Source of the DNA: Holophagae bacterium
GTDB taxonomy: Bacteria > Acidobacteriota > Holophagae > Acanthopleuribacterales > Acanthopleuribacteraceae
Length of the DNA stretch: 64,000 nt
Assembly: GCA_029263455.1 (NCBI GenBank)
Contig: JAJCXM010000022.1
Coordinates: forward strand, 248,001 to 312,000
Direction: 5' to 3'
This document shows positions 62,554-64,000 of this stretch, piece by piece. Position 1 is the stretch's first letter. The number at the start of each line of letters is the position of its first letter. A program made the translations under genes and the position numbers. The notes under the pieces were generated by a model. That model saw nothing but the letters and a program-made list of their open reading frames with translations. It was not told the DNA's origin and searched no databases.

Positions 62554-63644
62554 TGATCTTCTTATGCCTGTGGTTATTACAGGGCGCATCGTTTCAAATG
62601 GACTGGCAGATTAACGATGAACAAAAAGAGGAATGGGCCATGTTCGGCCCAAACCTCGAGCTGGCTATCTCCCCGAGTAATCAGCTATTCATTTTGGACT
62701 GCCTCAATAAACGTATCGTCGTTCTGGAGTTAGATGGGACTTATGTGCGAGAGTTTGGGCAGCCAGGACAGGGACCAGGTGAGTTTCAGGCGCCGGCAGC
62801 GCTCGCGTTTAACGAAAATGGCCACTTGGTCGTCTTTGATAGCTTGCGTAGATCGGTCAGCGAATTTGATGAAAAAGGCCAATTCCTAGTTGATCAACTC
62901 CTGCCACAGGGTATTGTTTCTGTGTTTCAACCCAGCTTTAGTCAGCAAGGTCTGTTGTTAATGAGTACCGTGCGGCTCAATGCCGAATTCAAACAGTCCT
63001 ACAGCTTGGATATCTACGACAAGTCGCTTGCCATTAAGCAGACCATTTACGAACTGCAGTGTCCAAGTACAGATTGGTCGCGTATGGGTCAACCGGGCTT
63101 TTTTGTGGATTACCTAAAGAGTCAATTCGAATCCGTAAGCGCTGGCGTGCCTGTTGGCTTGGTGTTGGGCTCCTCTTGGTTGGCTATTACTCCGGCAGCC
63201 CAAAAAGGGTTCGTTTTTTCAGGTAATCCTGAGCAGGGCAGGGAACTAAGTTGGCAACATCAACCCGTTCGCTTTGGTGATGACCAGAAGTCACTTCGAT
63301 GTCGTGAATTGGCGCAAAAAATAGCAGCAAATTCGCCTTTTGGTAACCAAGTGACTGAGTCTGTGATCCGCCAGGCTATTGAGCAATCTGAGGTACCTGC
63401 CTTTGTTGTCCCTATTGCAGAACTGTTTCCTGCAGGCGACGGCTTTGGTTTTCTTGTGGTTGAGCAGGACAAAAGCCACCCGTATTCGCTGAGGCTTTTC
63501 GATGCACAAGGCACCGAAATTCAGGGAGGTTCCTATGCCGGACCAACCGAAGCGTTAGTGGCCCAACCGGGACGGTTGTTCGCCGCCGGATTTGACGAGC
63601 AGGATCGAATGTCCATCGTTGGCTATTCCATTCATGACAAGTAG
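62553..63644 (+). CDS. Secreted six-bladed beta-propeller (NHL-like) protein
   Basis: The 363-residue protein has a short leader (MIFLCLWLLQGASF) and then NHL-type strands: LELAISPSNQLFILDCLNKRIVVLELDG, YVREFGQPGQGPGEFQAPAALAF and ENGHLVVFDSLRRSVSEFDEKGQF, a pattern usual in 6-bladed propeller lipoproteins. The rest is more divergent. It is translationally coupled to the TPR gene before it. No enzymatic motif is visible; the function is probably binding in the periplasm or outer membrane. Confidence 0.8.
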   Translation: MIFLCLWLLQGASFQMDWQINDEQKEEWAMFGPNLELAISPSNQLFILDCLNKRIVVLELDGTYVREFGQPGQGPGEFQAPAALAFNENGHLVVFDSLRRSVSEFDEKGQFLVDQLLPQGIVSVFQPSFSQQGLLLMSTVRLNAEFKQSYSLDIYDKSLAIKQTIYELQCPSTDWSRMGQPGFFVDYLKSQFESVSAGVPVGLVLGSSWLAITPAAQKGFVFSGNPEQGRELSWQHQPVRFGDDQKSLRCRELAQKIAANSPFGNQVTESVIRQAIEQSEVPAFVVPIAELFPAGDGFGFLVVEQDKSHPYSLRLFDAQGTEIQGGSYAGPTEALVAQPGRLFAAGFDEQDRMSIVGYSIHDK

Positions 63645-63653
63645 ACTAGGGAC

Positions 63654-64000
63654 ATGAGCTGGCAGCCAATGCGTTTCACTGACTTCTTAAAGTCAAAGGC
63701 TCTGTGGTCGAGTGCACGGCATGCCATGATATGGGGGGTTCTCATCTCCCCTTTTATGGCGTTTTTGCTGAATGGTGGCCTAGAGAATCCGGGCAAAATC
63801 TTTTCGTATTGGGGACGTAATTTTGCGACTGTAATCTGGGCCACACCATTAATAGGACTTGTGTGGGCTAGTAGCCTTAATTTCGCTTCTGCGTTGCTTC
63901 GATATTATTTGATTCCAAGAATACCCCTCGGTTGGGGGCCCCTGAGAGTTGGCCCTTTCTGCACGGTTGTTGGTGCCGCTGTGGGCATTTCGGCCATGTG
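63654..64000 (+). CDS. Multi-pass membrane protein, 3' truncated by window edge
   Basis: From ATG 63654 the frame stays open to the end of the window (115 codons). It encodes membrane segments MIWGVLISPFMAFLLNGG, FATVIWATPLIGLVWASSL and GPFCTVVGAAVGISAM separated by short loops, with a basic cytoplasmic start. This could be the sensor part of a LytS-type histidine kinase, given the LytTR regulator 2 kb upstream, but no kinase motif is within the window. It follows the propeller gene after 9 bases. Confidence 0.6.
   Translation, partial: MSWQPMRFTDFLKSKALWSSARHAMIWGVLISPFMAFLLNGGLENPGKIFSYWGRNFATVIWATPLIGLVWASSLNFASALLRYYLIPRIPLGWGPLRVGPFCTVVGAAVGISAM

Overview
The window reads as chromosome of a Gram-negative bacterium of roughly 50% GC, densely packed and with no tRNA, rRNA, insertion sequence, phage gene or CRISPR array that I can see. 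The best taxonomic hints are a secreted VWA protein of the type first defined in Acidobacteria (22020-22919), an IPTL-type C-terminal sorting tail, large kinase/TPR/sigma-54 regulators and Ser/Thr kinase-PEGA proteins, and the futalosine menaquinone enzyme MqnC. I infer an Acidobacteriota member, perhaps Holophagae-like, with moderate confidence.

Layout. 1-10.4 kb: the 3' part of a giant sigma-54 activator, a GAF-like protein and a CaCA exchanger, then a fused 2-oxoacid dehydrogenase E1 overlapping an acyltransferase, and a DUF4126 membrane protein behind a sigma-54-like promoter. 10.4-16.3 kb (minus): traB-rpiB-glyA, and wecA-like / alkyltransferase-like / MauE-like. 16.4-27.2 kb: an exopolysaccharide or O-antigen region with GT4, GT2, flippase, GT39, ugd, adk and a UDP-glucuronate epimerase, interrupted by the VWA protein and the IPTL-tailed secreted protein.

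27.2-40.2 kb (minus): ten tightly packed or overlapping genes for RNA, nucleotide, NAD and repair functions: a pseudo-histidine kinase, YraN, HD hydrolase, a LOG-RNase III fusion, a pseudouridine synthase with a long charged tail, cmk, an rfbD-like reductase, an M20 peptidase, a Nudix-NadD fusion and mfd. 40.3-46.6 kb (plus): a Ser/Thr kinase with PEGA repeats followed by three envelope proteins. 46.6-49.1 kb (minus): TSUP permease, cmoA, cmoB. 49.1-54.9 kb (plus): mqnC, a radical SAM protein with unusual cysteine spacing, an M28 peptidase and an OPT transporter. 55-59.5 kb: purL, purF, Nif3-like. 59.5-64 kb: a small RHH-like protein, a Coq4-like protein, a LytTR response regulator, TPR and beta-propeller proteins, and a membrane protein cut by the window edge.

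The strongest candidates for undescribed biology are the LOG-RNase III fusion with its own internal ribosome binding site, the CX8CX2C radical SAM enzyme coupled to mqnC, the acyltransferase without the malonyl-binding arginine coupled to a branched-chain-type E1, the reversed Nudix-NadD fusion, and the kinase-PEGA envelope module. No gene-free stretch exceeds about 220 bases.
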